DNA from: Catalimonadaceae bacterium JC749
GTDB lineage: Bacteria; Bacteroidota; Bacteroidia; Cytophagales; Cyclobacteriaceae
Assembly: GCA_021730635.1 (NCBI GenBank)
Contig: JAJNNC010000002.1
Span: 1-64,000, forward strand
Length of the DNA stretch: 64,000 bases
Direction: 5' to 3'
The notes beneath the pieces were generated by a model, which was not told the DNA's origin, ran no database searches, and was given only the letters and a program-made list of their open reading frames with translations. Position 1 is the stretch's first letter; every line of letters starts with the position of its first letter. This document shows positions 44,280-52,731 of the stretch, in pieces. Both the position numbers and the translations under genes were made by a program.

Positions 44280-46387
44280 AGTTCTTCCGTTTGTGTTTTG
44301 GGAATGAAAATAATCACCCGGGTACCTGCCGCCTGTGGGCCTTCATACAAATCTATTACATTGACCAGCATCTTTTGAGCGCGGTCATGGTTGAGTAAGG
44401 CCAGGCGTTGCTGCGTGACCGACATACCCCGGGAGGTATGCCCCTGCTTTCTTTGCCTGTTTCTGGCCATCGCTTTTTTCCGGCCTGTCCCATTGTCCTC
44501 CACCAGGCAGAGGATATGGTCGAAGTGATTCTCCAGCCTGATGCTGATTTTACCACCCTGCGTTTTTTCCTGCAACCCGTGCACGATGGCATTTTCCACG
44601 TAGGGCTGAATCAGCAGAAAAGGAATTTCGGTGTCGTACACATCCAGGGTAGGGTCTATCTCGATCACATAGGTAAACTTTTGCCGGAAGCGGAGGCTTT
44701 CCAGTTCCAGGTAATATTCCAGTAGCCTGATTTCATCGGCGATCGGAATCTGGTGAGCGACCGAATTTTCCAGTACCTGCCGGATCAGCCTGGAGAACTT
44801 GGAAAGATATTTCAGGGCAGACATCTTATCATTGAGGGTGATAAAATGCTGGATAGAACTTAAGGAGTTGAAGATGAAATGGGGGTCCATCTGAGCCCGT
44901 AGCATGCGTTTTTCCAGTTCCTGGTTGATCTGACGGATTTGTTCATTCTTCTCCTGGATTTCCTCGTTTTTATGGTGTAGCAGCTGGGCGGATCTGCGTT
45001 TCAGGCGATAGCGGCTGTAAATGAAAATCGCCAGTAAGATGAGCAGCAGAGAGGCGGCCATCAGGGTGATTCGGATTTTCTTTTCCATCACCTTGTTTTG
45101 CGACAGCCAGGTAATTTCTTTTTGTTGGGTTGTAATTTGGTTTTCTTTTTGAGCCAGGTCAAAGCGTGCCTGCATCTCAGCTACCTGGCGGGTTCGTTCT
45201 TCATTCAGAATACTATCCTGATAAAGTGTGTATTGCTTGTAGTAATCCAGGGCTAATGCGTATTTTTTTTGCGCTGCATAGATTTCCGATAGGGTATAAT
45301 AGGCACCTCTCAGTTCTTTTTTTATTTCTCCTTCCTGCGCCATTTTCAGACTTTCCTCAGCGTAACGCAACGCCTGGCTGGTATCTCCCCGGGCCTGATG
45401 CACACGGGCTATGTTTCTCAGAGTGGTAGGAAGGGTTGCTTTTTCCCCTATTTCCCTTTTCAAAGCCAGTGACTCAGTATAGAAGAATAAAGCCTGTGCA
45501 TAATCCTGTTGGCCTTCGTAGGCAGCACCCAGGTTGTTCAAGGTCAGACTCACACTTCTATGGTCTTCCAGTTGTTGTGCCAGTGCCAGGGCTTCTTCCT
45601 CATACTGCAAAGCTTTTTTATAATCTTGCTTGTCTAAATAACTCAGTCCGATATCGTTGAGCAGGGCAGCTACTCTGGAGCGATTATTAGTAGCCCTGAT
45701 GAGGGGTAAGGCTTTCAACTGGTAAGACAAGGCGATGGAGAAGTCTTCCATTTTATAGTAAACAGAGCCAATATAACTCAGGATAGCGCCTATGCTTTCC
45801 TGATCTCCCAATGTTTCGGCCAGGGGAAGCGCCTCGAAGAAGTGATGCAAAGCGCCGGTGAAATTGCTTTGGGAAGAACAGACCAATCCCAAATTGGCAT
45901 GACACTTTGCCACACCGCTTACCTCCGAAATGGCTTGGAAGGAGGCCAATGCCTGGCGAAAGTAATTTTCTGCCGCTGCATACTGACCACTATAAAAAGC
46001 AATACCCCCCAGATTTTTATAAGCTTCCGCTTTTCCTTTTTGATGCTGAAGCCGCTTGAATTGATGCAGAGCGGCCATCGTATTTTTTTGAGCTTCTACC
46101 AGTGCTCCTCTCTTGATAAAATAGGTCCCCTTGCTTAACAGTGCCTGCGCTTCTCCGGCAGCAAATCCGATTTTCCGGGAAATTCGCAAAGCTTCCTCGA
46201 AATAGTATTTTGCTTTGGCGGGTTTCGTATTTTGATAATATTCGCCTGTCTGCTGTAGTAAGCGGACACGCATCGTATCGGGGCGTTGGAAAATCTCCAG
46301 CTGATCCAGCAGGCTGTCAACAGAAATGCTGGCCGGGCTAGAAAGCGTCAGGGAGAGAAGAAAACCGGTGAGGATAAGCGCATACAT
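44258..46387 (-). CDS. TPR-containing LytS-type sensor histidine kinase
   Basis: 709 residues from the ATG at 46387 (46405 also possible), with a signal sequence at the N-terminus. Residues ~40-390 hold about eight tetratricopeptide repeats (AYKNLGGIAFYSGQYAAAEN, ALLNDIGLSYLDKQDYKKAL). One transmembrane helix (~residues 430-450), then a coiled coil and a His_kinase domain with the phospho-acceptor in QMDPHFIFNSLSSI, plus the ATPase. The periplasmic TPR sensor input is unknown. Forms a unit with the lipoprotein gene upstream (18 bp) and the LytTR regulator downstream. Confidence 0.94.
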   Translation of the reverse strand: MYALILTGFLLSLTLSSPASISVDSLLDQLEIFQRPDTMRVRLLQQTGEYYQNTKPAKAKYYFEEALRISRKIGFAAGEAQALLSKGTYFIKRGALVEAQKNTMAALHQFKRLQHQKGKAEAYKNLGGIAFYSGQYAAAENYFRQALASFQAISEVSGVAKCHANLGLVCSSQSNFTGALHHFFEALPLAETLGDQESIGAILSYIGSVYYKMEDFSIALSYQLKALPLIRATNNRSRVAALLNDIGLSYLDKQDYKKALQYEEEALALAQQLEDHRSVSLTLNNLGAAYEGQQDYAQALFFYTESLALKREIGEKATLPTTLRNIARVHQARGDTSQALRYAEESLKMAQEGEIKKELRGAYYTLSEIYAAQKKYALALDYYKQYTLYQDSILNEERTRQVAEMQARFDLAQKENQITTQQKEITWLSQNKVMEKKIRITLMAASLLLILLAIFIYSRYRLKRRSAQLLHHKNEEIQEKNEQIRQINQELEKRMLRAQMDPHFIFNSLSSIQHFITLNDKMSALKYLSKFSRLIRQVLENSVAHQIPIADEIRLLEYYLELESLRFRQKFTYVIEIDPTLDVYDTEIPFLLIQPYVENAIVHGLQEKTQGGKISIRLENHFDHILCLVEDNGTGRKKAMARNRQRKQGHTSRGMSVTQQRLALLNHDRAQKMLVNVIDLYEGPQAAGTRVIIFIPKTQTEELCSALSL

Positions 46388-46405
46388 GGTCGTAGGAAAA
46401 AGCAA

Positions 46406-46867
46406 TTAGTATCGGGGATCCACATGAACCTGGGCGGTCAGATCATTGGGTTTGCACTGTATATACGTAATCTCGCCTCTATCCGGATTGAAGAAGCTCT
46501 GATACTTGAAGGGCGTAGTGATGCCCGGACATATCTTACTAAGCAGTACTTTCGGATTTCGATTGCCGCTGGAGGGTTTGGCTGGTAGGGTTTGTCCTCC
46601 CTGGGTGATCGCCGTAAAGCTGGCCACCGCTCCTTGCTGGATGTTGACGTATATTTTACTTCGTGTGTAGGAATTGGAGCCTACTAAATACCTGCCATCT
46701 TTCCGGTCTTTTACGGTAAAAACAAAGGAGACAGGTTGGGTGTTGTGTGCCTGCTGTTTTACGACGGACTGAGCCGGGAGCATGTGCTGGGTTAGCGTGT
46801 CATCTTCACAAGCAAAGCAAACCACAAGCAGACCAAACAGGAGTCGGGAATAGGGTAGCGTTTTCAT
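46406..46867 (-). CDS. Small lipoprotein, first gene of the TPR kinase operon
   Basis: 153 residues. Signal sequence with the lipobox VVCFAC, then a mature part with two conserved-looking strands (VSFVFTVKDRKDGRYLVGSN and SKIYVNIQQGAVASFT). No family is recognised. Its stop is 18 bp from the kinase start, which suggests co-expression and perhaps ligand presentation to the TPR sensor. Confidence 0.7.
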   Translation of the reverse strand: MKTLPYSRLLFGLLVVCFACEDDTLTQHMLPAQSVVKQQAHNTQPVSFVFTVKDRKDGRYLVGSNSYTRSKIYVNIQQGAVASFTAITQGGQTLPAKPSSGNRNPKVLLSKICPGITTPFKYQSFFNPDRGEITYIQCKPNDLTAQVHVDPRY

Positions 46868-47142
46868 GGTCGTATATCTTTAGAGAACCCGTGTTTTCTC
46901 TTTAGTTGAACCCCTCAGCGTAAACGTAACCTTCCCGGTGAACTAATTTTTTGCTGGCTAATTACCCGTTTTTTTAGCTTTCTGCCAGATATCAAGCCCC
47001 AGCCCCTGGATATCAATTGAAACCGCCTCCTGGTCAAAGGGAGCCTATTTTCAGGTGATGCTACGGCCAACATCTTCCACTAAAAAATACCATCAGCTGC
47101 AGTGATGTGATCAATGATGTATCATGTTAAAATTTTACAGTA

Positions 47143-47805
47143 ATGAAAAATTTAATCAAAACTCGTTTTCTGCGCTTTGTTTTATTCGCCTGGGGTATAT
47201 GCTTATTCCTGACCGCCTGCGAGGATCACTTGCAGGACATAGCCTCTCCTCCCCAAAATTCAGAAGGAATTATTGTGTCTCCGGGAGACAACAATCTTCC
47301 CTACATCAAGAAAGTAATCAAAAAAGATTTTCCCGGAGCGAAAGGCTGGCGTGTTGTCTGGGGAGGCGGCACCTATACCAGTGAAAATGCGCACAAAGTA
47401 CCCAGCATTTTCAGTACGATCACCGGTGCTGTAAACAGTGTGCATTATCTGAACAATACCTCTCCTCAAAATACGGGGAATGCCGATATGCAAATTTATT
47501 TTGGAAATCTGAAAGCCACTTCTCAGATCAATTCTCTCACATATAACAATCACACCAAGAAAACACGATTTAAGTTGTCGGGCATGACGGTGAATGATCT
47601 TCAGAATGCGGCTGAAAATAACCCCGGATTATTCGGCCTGATTTACGAGTGGGATTTTGACGAGCCGGTGGGTACTTTGCAGACAGGAAATTATCAGGCT
47701 GGTCAGATCTATACTTTTAAAACGGACCGGATACCAGCTAAATACGGAGCCGTAAGAATTGTCTCTACCAATCCAAAGACGATTGAGGTGGTGGTTCAGA
47801 AGTAA
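47143..47805 (+). CDS. Lipoprotein of unknown function
   Basis: 220 residues with a lipobox (FLTAC) after a hydrophobic stretch, then an acidic/polar mature part (DIASPPQNSEGIIVSPGD, WRVVWGGGTYTSENAH). No family recognised. It is divergent from the lipoprotein-kinase operon and is followed by a strong terminator. Confidence 0.72.
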   Translation: MKNLIKTRFLRFVLFAWGICLFLTACEDHLQDIASPPQNSEGIIVSPGDNNLPYIKKVIKKDFPGAKGWRVVWGGGTYTSENAHKVPSIFSTITGAVNSVHYLNNTSPQNTGNADMQIYFGNLKATSQINSLTYNNHTKKTRFKLSGMTVNDLQNAAENNPGLFGLIYEWDFDEPVGTLQTGNYQAGQIYTFKTDRIPAKYGAVRIVSTNPKTIEVVVQK

Positions 47806-47827
47806 CCATTACGTGATAAGGCATAAA

Positions 47828-47858
47828 AAAAAGGAATGAAAACAATTCATTCCTTTTT
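47828..47858. terminator. Bidirectional intrinsic terminator
   Basis: AAGGAATGAA (47831-47840) pairs with TTCATTCCTT (47846-47855) around AACAA, with A-tract before and T-tract after. It sits between the lipoprotein gene and the convergent dps gene and can serve both. Confidence 0.85.
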
Positions 47859-47873
47859 GCATTTACATCAAAT

Positions 47874-48338
47874 TTAAACTAAAAACGATTTTAACATCCA
47901 AATTCTTTTTTCTGTGGTCACAATGAGATCGCCGATCAGCTGGAGGGTCCCCTCCTCTTTTTGCTCATTGGCAACTGTCAATATTTCTTTCAGGTGAAAA
48001 AGGAGTACCTGGCTGTTTTTTAAAGCAATCTGCACGGCCTGTTCTCCATCACTTACATTTTTAGCTGCGTTTAACTGGGCTTTCTGAAAATAATCATCAA
48101 AGGCATGTAAAGGAGTGCCACCCAGGCTTCTGATACGCTCCGCCAGGTCGTCAATGGTTTCCGAGGCTTCCCCGTATAGTTCTTCAAATTTATCATGCAA
48201 CTGGAAAAAATATCTTCCTTCCAGGTTCCAGTGAAAACCTCTGAGGTTCTGGTAGTAAATCTGATAGTCGGCCAGTAGTAAATTCAAACGCTGAATAATA
48301 ATTTCCTTTTTGTTTGCGGTTGTTTTGGTGTTTTCCAT
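47874..48338 (-). CDS. dps: Dps-family ferritin-like DNA-protection protein
   Basis: 154 residues, the usual Dps length. Ferroxidase site residues are visible in GFHWNLEGRYFFQLHDKFEE and SETIDDLAERIRSLGGTP. Dps dodecamers oxidise Fe(II) with H2O2 and bind DNA during oxidative stress. The gene is divergent from oxyR, so both genes share a 96-bp regulatory region. Confidence 0.95.
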   Translation of the reverse strand: MENTKTTANKKEIIIQRLNLLLADYQIYYQNLRGFHWNLEGRYFFQLHDKFEELYGEASETIDDLAERIRSLGGTPLHAFDDYFQKAQLNAAKNVSDGEQAVQIALKNSQVLLFHLKEILTVANEQKEEGTLQLIGDLIVTTEKRIWMLKSFLV

Positions 48339-48405
48339 AACATTAGGTTTATGTGTCCTTATACAGTTGAACGAATATCATAGCATAAGGATAATTAATA
48401 GTTTT

Positions 48406-48413
48406 TATATTTG
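48406..48413 (+). promoter_or_regulatory. -7 promoter box of oxyR
   Basis: TATATTTG matches TAnnTTTG perfectly, 21 bp before the oxyR start codon. No clear -33 TTTG at the expected distance. Confidence 0.45.
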
Positions 48414-48430
48414 TATAAATAATATTTATA
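48414..48430. promoter_or_regulatory. AT-rich palindrome at the oxyR start
   Basis: TATAAATA, A, TATTTATA is a perfect palindrome with 8-bp arms, ending four bases before the oxyR ATG. It overlaps the likely transcription start, which would fit autoregulation by the LysR protein. Confidence 0.45.
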
Positions 48431-48434
48431 ATAT

Positions 48435-49379
48435 ATGACACTCGAACAACTGGGGTATGCCTTGGCTGTGTTTCAGCACGGAAGCTTTGTCAGGGCTGCA
48501 GAACAATCTTTTGTGACACAACCGGCGCTGACGATACAAATCAAGAACCTGGAAGATGAGCTGGGTATTATTCTTTTTGACCGTACCAAAAAGCCTGTGC
48601 TGGTAACAGAAGAAGGGAGGCAGTTTCTGGAAAAAGCTCAGGAAATAGTGCTGGGGGTAAAAGACTTGCAACAGATGGCTCAGCAACTTCAACATAGTTT
48701 TCAGGGCGAAATAAAGCTGGGTATCATCATTACCCTGGCACCTTACCTGGTGCCCCTTTTTGTCAGTCAGTTTACGTTATCTTTTCCACAGATTCATCTG
48801 CAAATTATAGAGTTGCGGACAGAAGAAATTCTGGAAGGTATCAGAAGAGGACACCTGGATGCAGGCATTATTGCAACACCTGTCAGGGCCAAGGGTATGC
48901 TACATGAGGTGTTGTTTTATGAAAAATTTTTTTTGTATGTATCCCCACAACACGCTTTGTACACAAAGGAAAAGATCTCTATCGATAAGGTGCCGGTAGA
49001 TGATCTGTGGCTGTTACAGGAAGGCAACTGCTTCCGGAACCAGGTCAATGATCTTTGTAAAATCTCGGAAGAGAAGACGGAGAGAAGTTTTACCTATAGC
49101 AGCAGTTCTATAGAATCGCTTAAACGCATTGTAGAACATCAGGGCGGACTGACCTTTGTGCCGGAGCTGGCCACGCTCAACATTCCGAGAGAAAAAGAAA
49201 ATATGATGAAAGAAATAGGGGAGCGTCAACCCGTCAGGGAAATCAGCCTGATCACACACCGGGCTTTTGTGAAAAGAAAACTACTCCATAAACTGAAGGA
49301 TGTGCTGCTGGACAATATCCCTGCCTCTATGAAAAAAGTCTCTCATACGATGATCGTAGATACCCATGTATCTGTTTAG
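48435..49379 (+). CDS. oxyR: OxyR, peroxide-sensing LysR-type regulator
   Basis: 314 residues. The N-terminal HTH (LGYALAVFQHGSFVRAAEQS and FVTQPALTIQIKNLEDELG) is followed by the effector domain. The redox pair is present: Cys199 in LLQEGNCFRNQ and Cys208 in VNDLCKI, the same numbers and spacing as in E. coli OxyR. Peroxide would form the disulfide and switch on dps, which is divergent and 96 bp away. High confidence, because the cysteines and the neighbour agree. Confidence 0.95.
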   Translation: MTLEQLGYALAVFQHGSFVRAAEQSFVTQPALTIQIKNLEDELGIILFDRTKKPVLVTEEGRQFLEKAQEIVLGVKDLQQMAQQLQHSFQGEIKLGIIITLAPYLVPLFVSQFTLSFPQIHLQIIELRTEEILEGIRRGHLDAGIIATPVRAKGMLHEVLFYEKFFLYVSPQHALYTKEKISIDKVPVDDLWLLQEGNCFRNQVNDLCKISEEKTERSFTYSSSSIESLKRIVEHQGGLTFVPELATLNIPREKENMMKEIGERQPVREISLITHRAFVKRKLLHKLKDVLLDNIPASMKKVSHTMIVDTHVSV

Positions 49380-49460
49380 TGTTTTTTTTACTAAATGACG
49401 TATACTACGCTGAAATTCAGAGGGGGTATCTCAGAAGAACTAATGCTATTGAATAAACGT

Positions 49461-49476
49461 ATTTGATATAACAAAT
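49461..49476. promoter_or_regulatory. Short inverted repeat upstream of the VapBC-like module
   Basis: ATTTG (49461-49465) and CAAAT (49472-49476) form a perfect 5-bp inverted repeat with a 6-bp spacer, 11 bp before the antitoxin ATG. A weak operator candidate. Confidence 0.35.
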
Positions 49477-49487
49477 GTACTTGAACT

Positions 49488-49742
49488 ATGACAACAGCGG
49501 AAATACGCACCAAGTTACAAGAGCGCATCAACCATTTGAACGACACGCAACTCCAAGAGTTGGATCAGTTGTTTGAGGAAAGGTTTCCGGAAAATCAAAA
49601 GTTAACAAAGGTAGCTGAGAAGCGTAAACTGGGTACGATGAAAGGTAAAATCTGGATGGCAAATGATTGGGATTCGAATGAAATCAATGAAGAAGTTTCC
49701 CGTACTTTTTATGAAGGCGATATTTTTCCCAAACATAAGTGA
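49488..49742 (+). CDS. Probable antitoxin of a VapC-type pair (DUF2281-like)
   Basis: 84 residues. MTTAEIRTKLQERINHLNDT and LQELDQLFEERFP form an N-terminal helical segment; the second half (MKGKIWMANDWDSNEINEE) is typical of DUF2281-family antitoxins of PIN toxins. Its TGA overlaps the ATG of the next gene. Confidence 0.75.
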   Translation: MTTAEIRTKLQERINHLNDTQLQELDQLFEERFPENQKLTKVAEKRKLGTMKGKIWMANDWDSNEINEEVSRTFYEGDIFPKHK

Positions 49743-50125
49743 TGCAAGGGTACCTTATTGATACACATGTATTCTTATGGAGCCTGAACGAACCTTCTAA
49801 AATCTCTAAACGTGCGTTATCCATCCTTGAAAACCAGCGTAATACAATTTATGTAAGCGCAGCTGCTCTCTGGGAAATCATAATTAAGCGTAAAAAAGGA
49901 TCTCTTAATTTTACAGGTGACATCATAACCCAGCTTGATAAGCAGTCTTTTACACCTCTTTCCATTACCTATCAGCATGTTAAAGTTTTAGAAAAGATTC
50001 CTCTTTTGCATAGTGATCCCTTTGATCGTAGCATGATAGCCCAAGCTTTGGCAGAAAATCTTACGTTGATGACACGGGATAAAACCATATTAAAATATTC
50101 TGAAGTTAAACTATTAAAAGCATAG
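49742..50125 (+). CDS. VapC-like PIN-domain toxin
   Basis: 127 residues from the ATG that overlaps the antitoxin stop; a GTG three bases upstream is also in frame. YLIDTHVFLWSLNEPSKIS holds the first Asp, SAAALWEIIIKRKKG the Glu, DPFDRSMIAQALAENLTLMT the other Asp residues. This matches the PIN domain of COG3744-type ribonucleases. Third toxin-antitoxin pair of the window. Confidence 0.86.
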   Translation: MQGYLIDTHVFLWSLNEPSKISKRALSILENQRNTIYVSAAALWEIIIKRKKGSLNFTGDIITQLDKQSFTPLSITYQHVKVLEKIPLLHSDPFDRSMIAQALAENLTLMTRDKTILKYSEVKLLKA

Positions 50126-50174
50126 AATAAAAAAGCTAGTAACAGTATCTTTTCATAAAGCTTGCCTATGACGC

Positions 50175-50603
50175 TTAATTGAAATTATTATTGATCAGAA
50201 ACCAGGGATGCTGACCTTCCGGAGGTGTGTTGAGCGGCCCAACAGATCCGGCTTTATGTTTTACAAATCGTTTGGTAATCGTTTTATCTTCAAAATCCAG
50301 AAGGACCAGATAAGTGCCGTTAGCCCAATGGCTGATATCCAGGGGCTGCGACACCGGGTCACTCACTGACCAGGTATGCATGAGTTGCCCGATCACATTG
50401 TATATCTTCAACAGGTAAGGCTGAAAACATCTTTCCGGGATACGGATTTGTATATATTCTTCAGCAGGGTTAGGAAAGAGGATATACCGCAAAGCATCCT
50501 GACAGGTGTCTGCTACCATCCTTTCACCAACGGGCTGCTTACCGGAAGGATAGGCATTCTCTAAGAAAAGGCAAAGCAATAAACTACTCAGGCAGATTTT
50601 CAT
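50175..50603 (-). CDS. Mini-protein consisting almost only of a T9SS sorting domain
   Basis: 142 residues from the ATG at 50603; ATG 50612 and a GTG further up are alternatives. A signal peptide (MKICLSSLLLCLFLENAYPSG) is followed within about 25 residues by the T9SS type A C-terminal domain: FPNPAEEYIQIRIPE, LKIYNVIGQLMHTW, ANGTYLVLL and TKRFVK. It also keeps a tail beyond the domain, unusual for a sorting signal. There is no cargo domain, so it is either a remnant or a small surface protein. Downstream of the LytTR regulator on the same strand. Confidence 0.75.
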   Translation of the reverse strand: MKICLSSLLLCLFLENAYPSGKQPVGERMVADTCQDALRYILFPNPAEEYIQIRIPERCFQPYLLKIYNVIGQLMHTWSVSDPVSQPLDISHWANGTYLVLLDFEDKTITKRFVKHKAGSVGPLNTPPEGQHPWFLINNNFN

Positions 50604-50841
50604 GAAGTTCATTTTTTCTAATATCCACACAAGCGAGGGGACTCGGCGGTGTCTAAAGTGTAGGCCGACGCTAAAAGTGGATTCCTCACAGGAAGTTAAG
50701 ACAAGCTCCCTGAAAGATATAAATTACTATACCTGTCGTACTGGTTTCCCTATGAAGGGGCTTTTTTTATGGATGAAGGCCGCAAAAAGCTGGGATATCC
50801 CAAGGCGTCAGAGAGGGCCCAGTGAGCAGGGAGCATTAGGG

Positions 50842-51570
50842 CTATAACTTACCGCGGATAAACTTTTCATAAAAATTTTCTCTGTAATTCTCTCCCACAG
50901 GAATATTTTTACCCCTGATCATAATACGGTTGTTACGAAAAGAATCAATTTTCCGGAAGGCCACCAGATAGGAACGATGCACTCTGATAAAACCTTTATC
51001 CAGCAGCATATCCTCCAGGGCTTTCATGCTCTTGATGGTAAGCAATGGTTTTTCTGCGGCAGTATAAATTTTTACATAATCTTTGTAGCTCTCTATGTAA
51101 TGGATATCCTCCAGGTTGACCTTCACGATATGATGCTCTACCCTCACCAGCAAATAATCATGCAGAGAGTCAGCGGGAGGTTGTAATCTGCCAGTATGGT
51201 TCGTGTCGGCGGATAAGGGCTGTAACGCCCTGACTTTGTTGACCGCTTTCAGAAATCGCTCAAAAGAAAAAGGCTTGAGCAGGTAATCGATGACATTGAG
51301 TTCATAGCCTTCCAAAGCATACTGTTCGTAAGCCGTTGTCAGAATAACCGCCGGTGGGTGAGACAGCGACCTGATCAGCTGTATACCGGATAAGTCTGGC
51401 ATATTAATATCCAGTAGCATAAGATCTACCTGGCTTTTCTTTACCATGTCCATGGCTTCATAAGCGCTCTCACAGGTAGCGAGGAGTTCTAAAAAAGGTA
51501 CTTTTTCTATATAACCCCGTACCAGGTTCAGGGCCAGGGGTTCGTCATCAATCGCAATACATCTAATCAT
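50842..51570 (-). CDS. LytTR-family response regulator
   Basis: 242 residues. Receiver domain: IAIDDEPLALNLVRG, Asp in QVDLMLLDINMPDLSG and Lys in IDYLLKPFSF. LytTR domain: HIVKVNLEDIHYIESYKDYV and GFIRVHRSYLVAFRKIDSF. Its start overlaps the stop of the histidine kinase gene by four bases (ATGA). Confidence 0.95.
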   Translation of the reverse strand: MIRCIAIDDEPLALNLVRGYIEKVPFLELLATCESAYEAMDMVKKSQVDLMLLDINMPDLSGIQLIRSLSHPPAVILTTAYEQYALEGYELNVIDYLLKPFSFERFLKAVNKVRALQPLSADTNHTGRLQPPADSLHDYLLVRVEHHIVKVNLEDIHYIESYKDYVKIYTAAEKPLLTIKSMKALEDMLLDKGFIRVHRSYLVAFRKIDSFRNNRIMIRGKNIPVGENYRENFYEKFIRGKL

Positions 51571-52664
51571 GAGACGCCGAAAAGTTGTAAGGTAACCATA
51601 TACTTGTTGTTAGATTCTTTAATCAGGAATTCGTGTGTCTCCGGGTATAACAGTTGCAGTCGTTTCCTGATATTTTCCAGCCCTATCCCTGCGTGTTTTT
51701 CCTCCAGCTCTTTTGCCACGACAGCCTGATGCTGGGGTTTGCTGTTTTCAACCACAAACTCAATGTCCTGTGCATGGGTAGACAATCGGATAGTCACAAA
51801 AGATTTTTCCTGATAGGAAATGCCATGTTTAAAAGCGTTTTCAACGATGGGCAGAAAAAGCATGGGTTCAATGTAAAATCTTTCTGGCGTTCCCGACACC
51901 TCAAAAGTGATATGGATGGCTTTTTTGGCAGAGAAGCGGATCTTTTGCAAAGCGATATAATTTTCAATGAACTGTATCTCTTTGGACAGGAGTATCTTTT
52001 GCGTACCGGCTTCATAGAGTACATACCGCATCATCTGGGATAGCAGCAAAATCGCTTTTTCGGTTTCATCCGATTTGGCAGAAGCCAGGGCATAAATATT
52101 ATTGAGGGTGTTGAAGAAAAAATGTGGATTGATCTGGGATTTGAGAAAAGAGAGCTCCGTAGATACTTTTTCCTTCTGGGTTTCCTGGTACTTTCTTTTC
52201 TGTTTTTCCCATTCCAGAATCATCTCAAAACAGATACCCAGCAAGGTCATCAAGATGAAATGAAAAAGGAAAAAAAAGCCTCCGAAACCAATCACCACCC
52301 TGAACAAAAAACGCTCCCGTGGCGGACCTAAAAAGAGAGGTCTTTCCACCAGCTTGTCACTCAGATTGGGCCTGGGAAAAAATTCAGGCGTTAGCCCATA
52401 CTGAATAGCGGCTCTGTGGATTAACAGAAACAGGCCATACGATAATAGGATAGAAACTATATAGGAAATGTACTTGCCTCTTTTCAGAAACAGGGGAATC
52501 AGAAAGATGATATTGATCAGGTAAAAGGGAATCAAGGTCAGGATAGGAAAAATAGCCCTGTCGAAGCGGTCGAGAGAAAAGCTTCCCTCCCTGAAAAGAG
52601 AGGGCAACACCATCAGCAGGATCACAAAGAGGTGAAATAATACTTTGATGTATTTTTCTTTCAT
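51567..52664 (-). CDS. LytS-type integral-membrane sensor histidine kinase
   Basis: 365 residues. Four hydrophobic segments in the first ~155 residues (about residues 7-24, 35-57, 65-85, 115-140), no large extracellular domain. His_kinase domain with the phospho-acceptor in KSQINPHFFFNTLNNIYALA and the ATPase at the C-terminus. Coupled to the LytTR regulator. It is 67 bp downstream of the kelch lipoprotein gene on the same strand, so the four-gene run DUF4270-kelch-kinase-regulator may be an operon. Confidence 0.93.
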   Translation of the reverse strand: MKEKYIKVLFHLFVILLMVLPSLFREGSFSLDRFDRAIFPILTLIPFYLINIIFLIPLFLKRGKYISYIVSILLSYGLFLLIHRAAIQYGLTPEFFPRPNLSDKLVERPLFLGPPRERFLFRVVIGFGGFFFLFHFILMTLLGICFEMILEWEKQKRKYQETQKEKVSTELSFLKSQINPHFFFNTLNNIYALASAKSDETEKAILLLSQMMRYVLYEAGTQKILLSKEIQFIENYIALQKIRFSAKKAIHITFEVSGTPERFYIEPMLFLPIVENAFKHGISYQEKSFVTIRLSTHAQDIEFVVENSKPQHQAVVAKELEEKHAGIGLENIRKRLQLLYPETHEFLIKESNNKYMVTLQLFGVS

Positions 52665-52731
52665 AAAAGCGGGTGCATTTCCTTTCCCTTAAGCCTGTCA
52701 ATGTCTGGGTTGCCTGTCCATGCTCGAAGGA

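Noticed and set aside
50602-50847. Plus-strand frame of 81 codons between the T9SS mini-protein and the LytTR gene
   Set aside because: Overlaps the start of the mini-protein and shows no domain.
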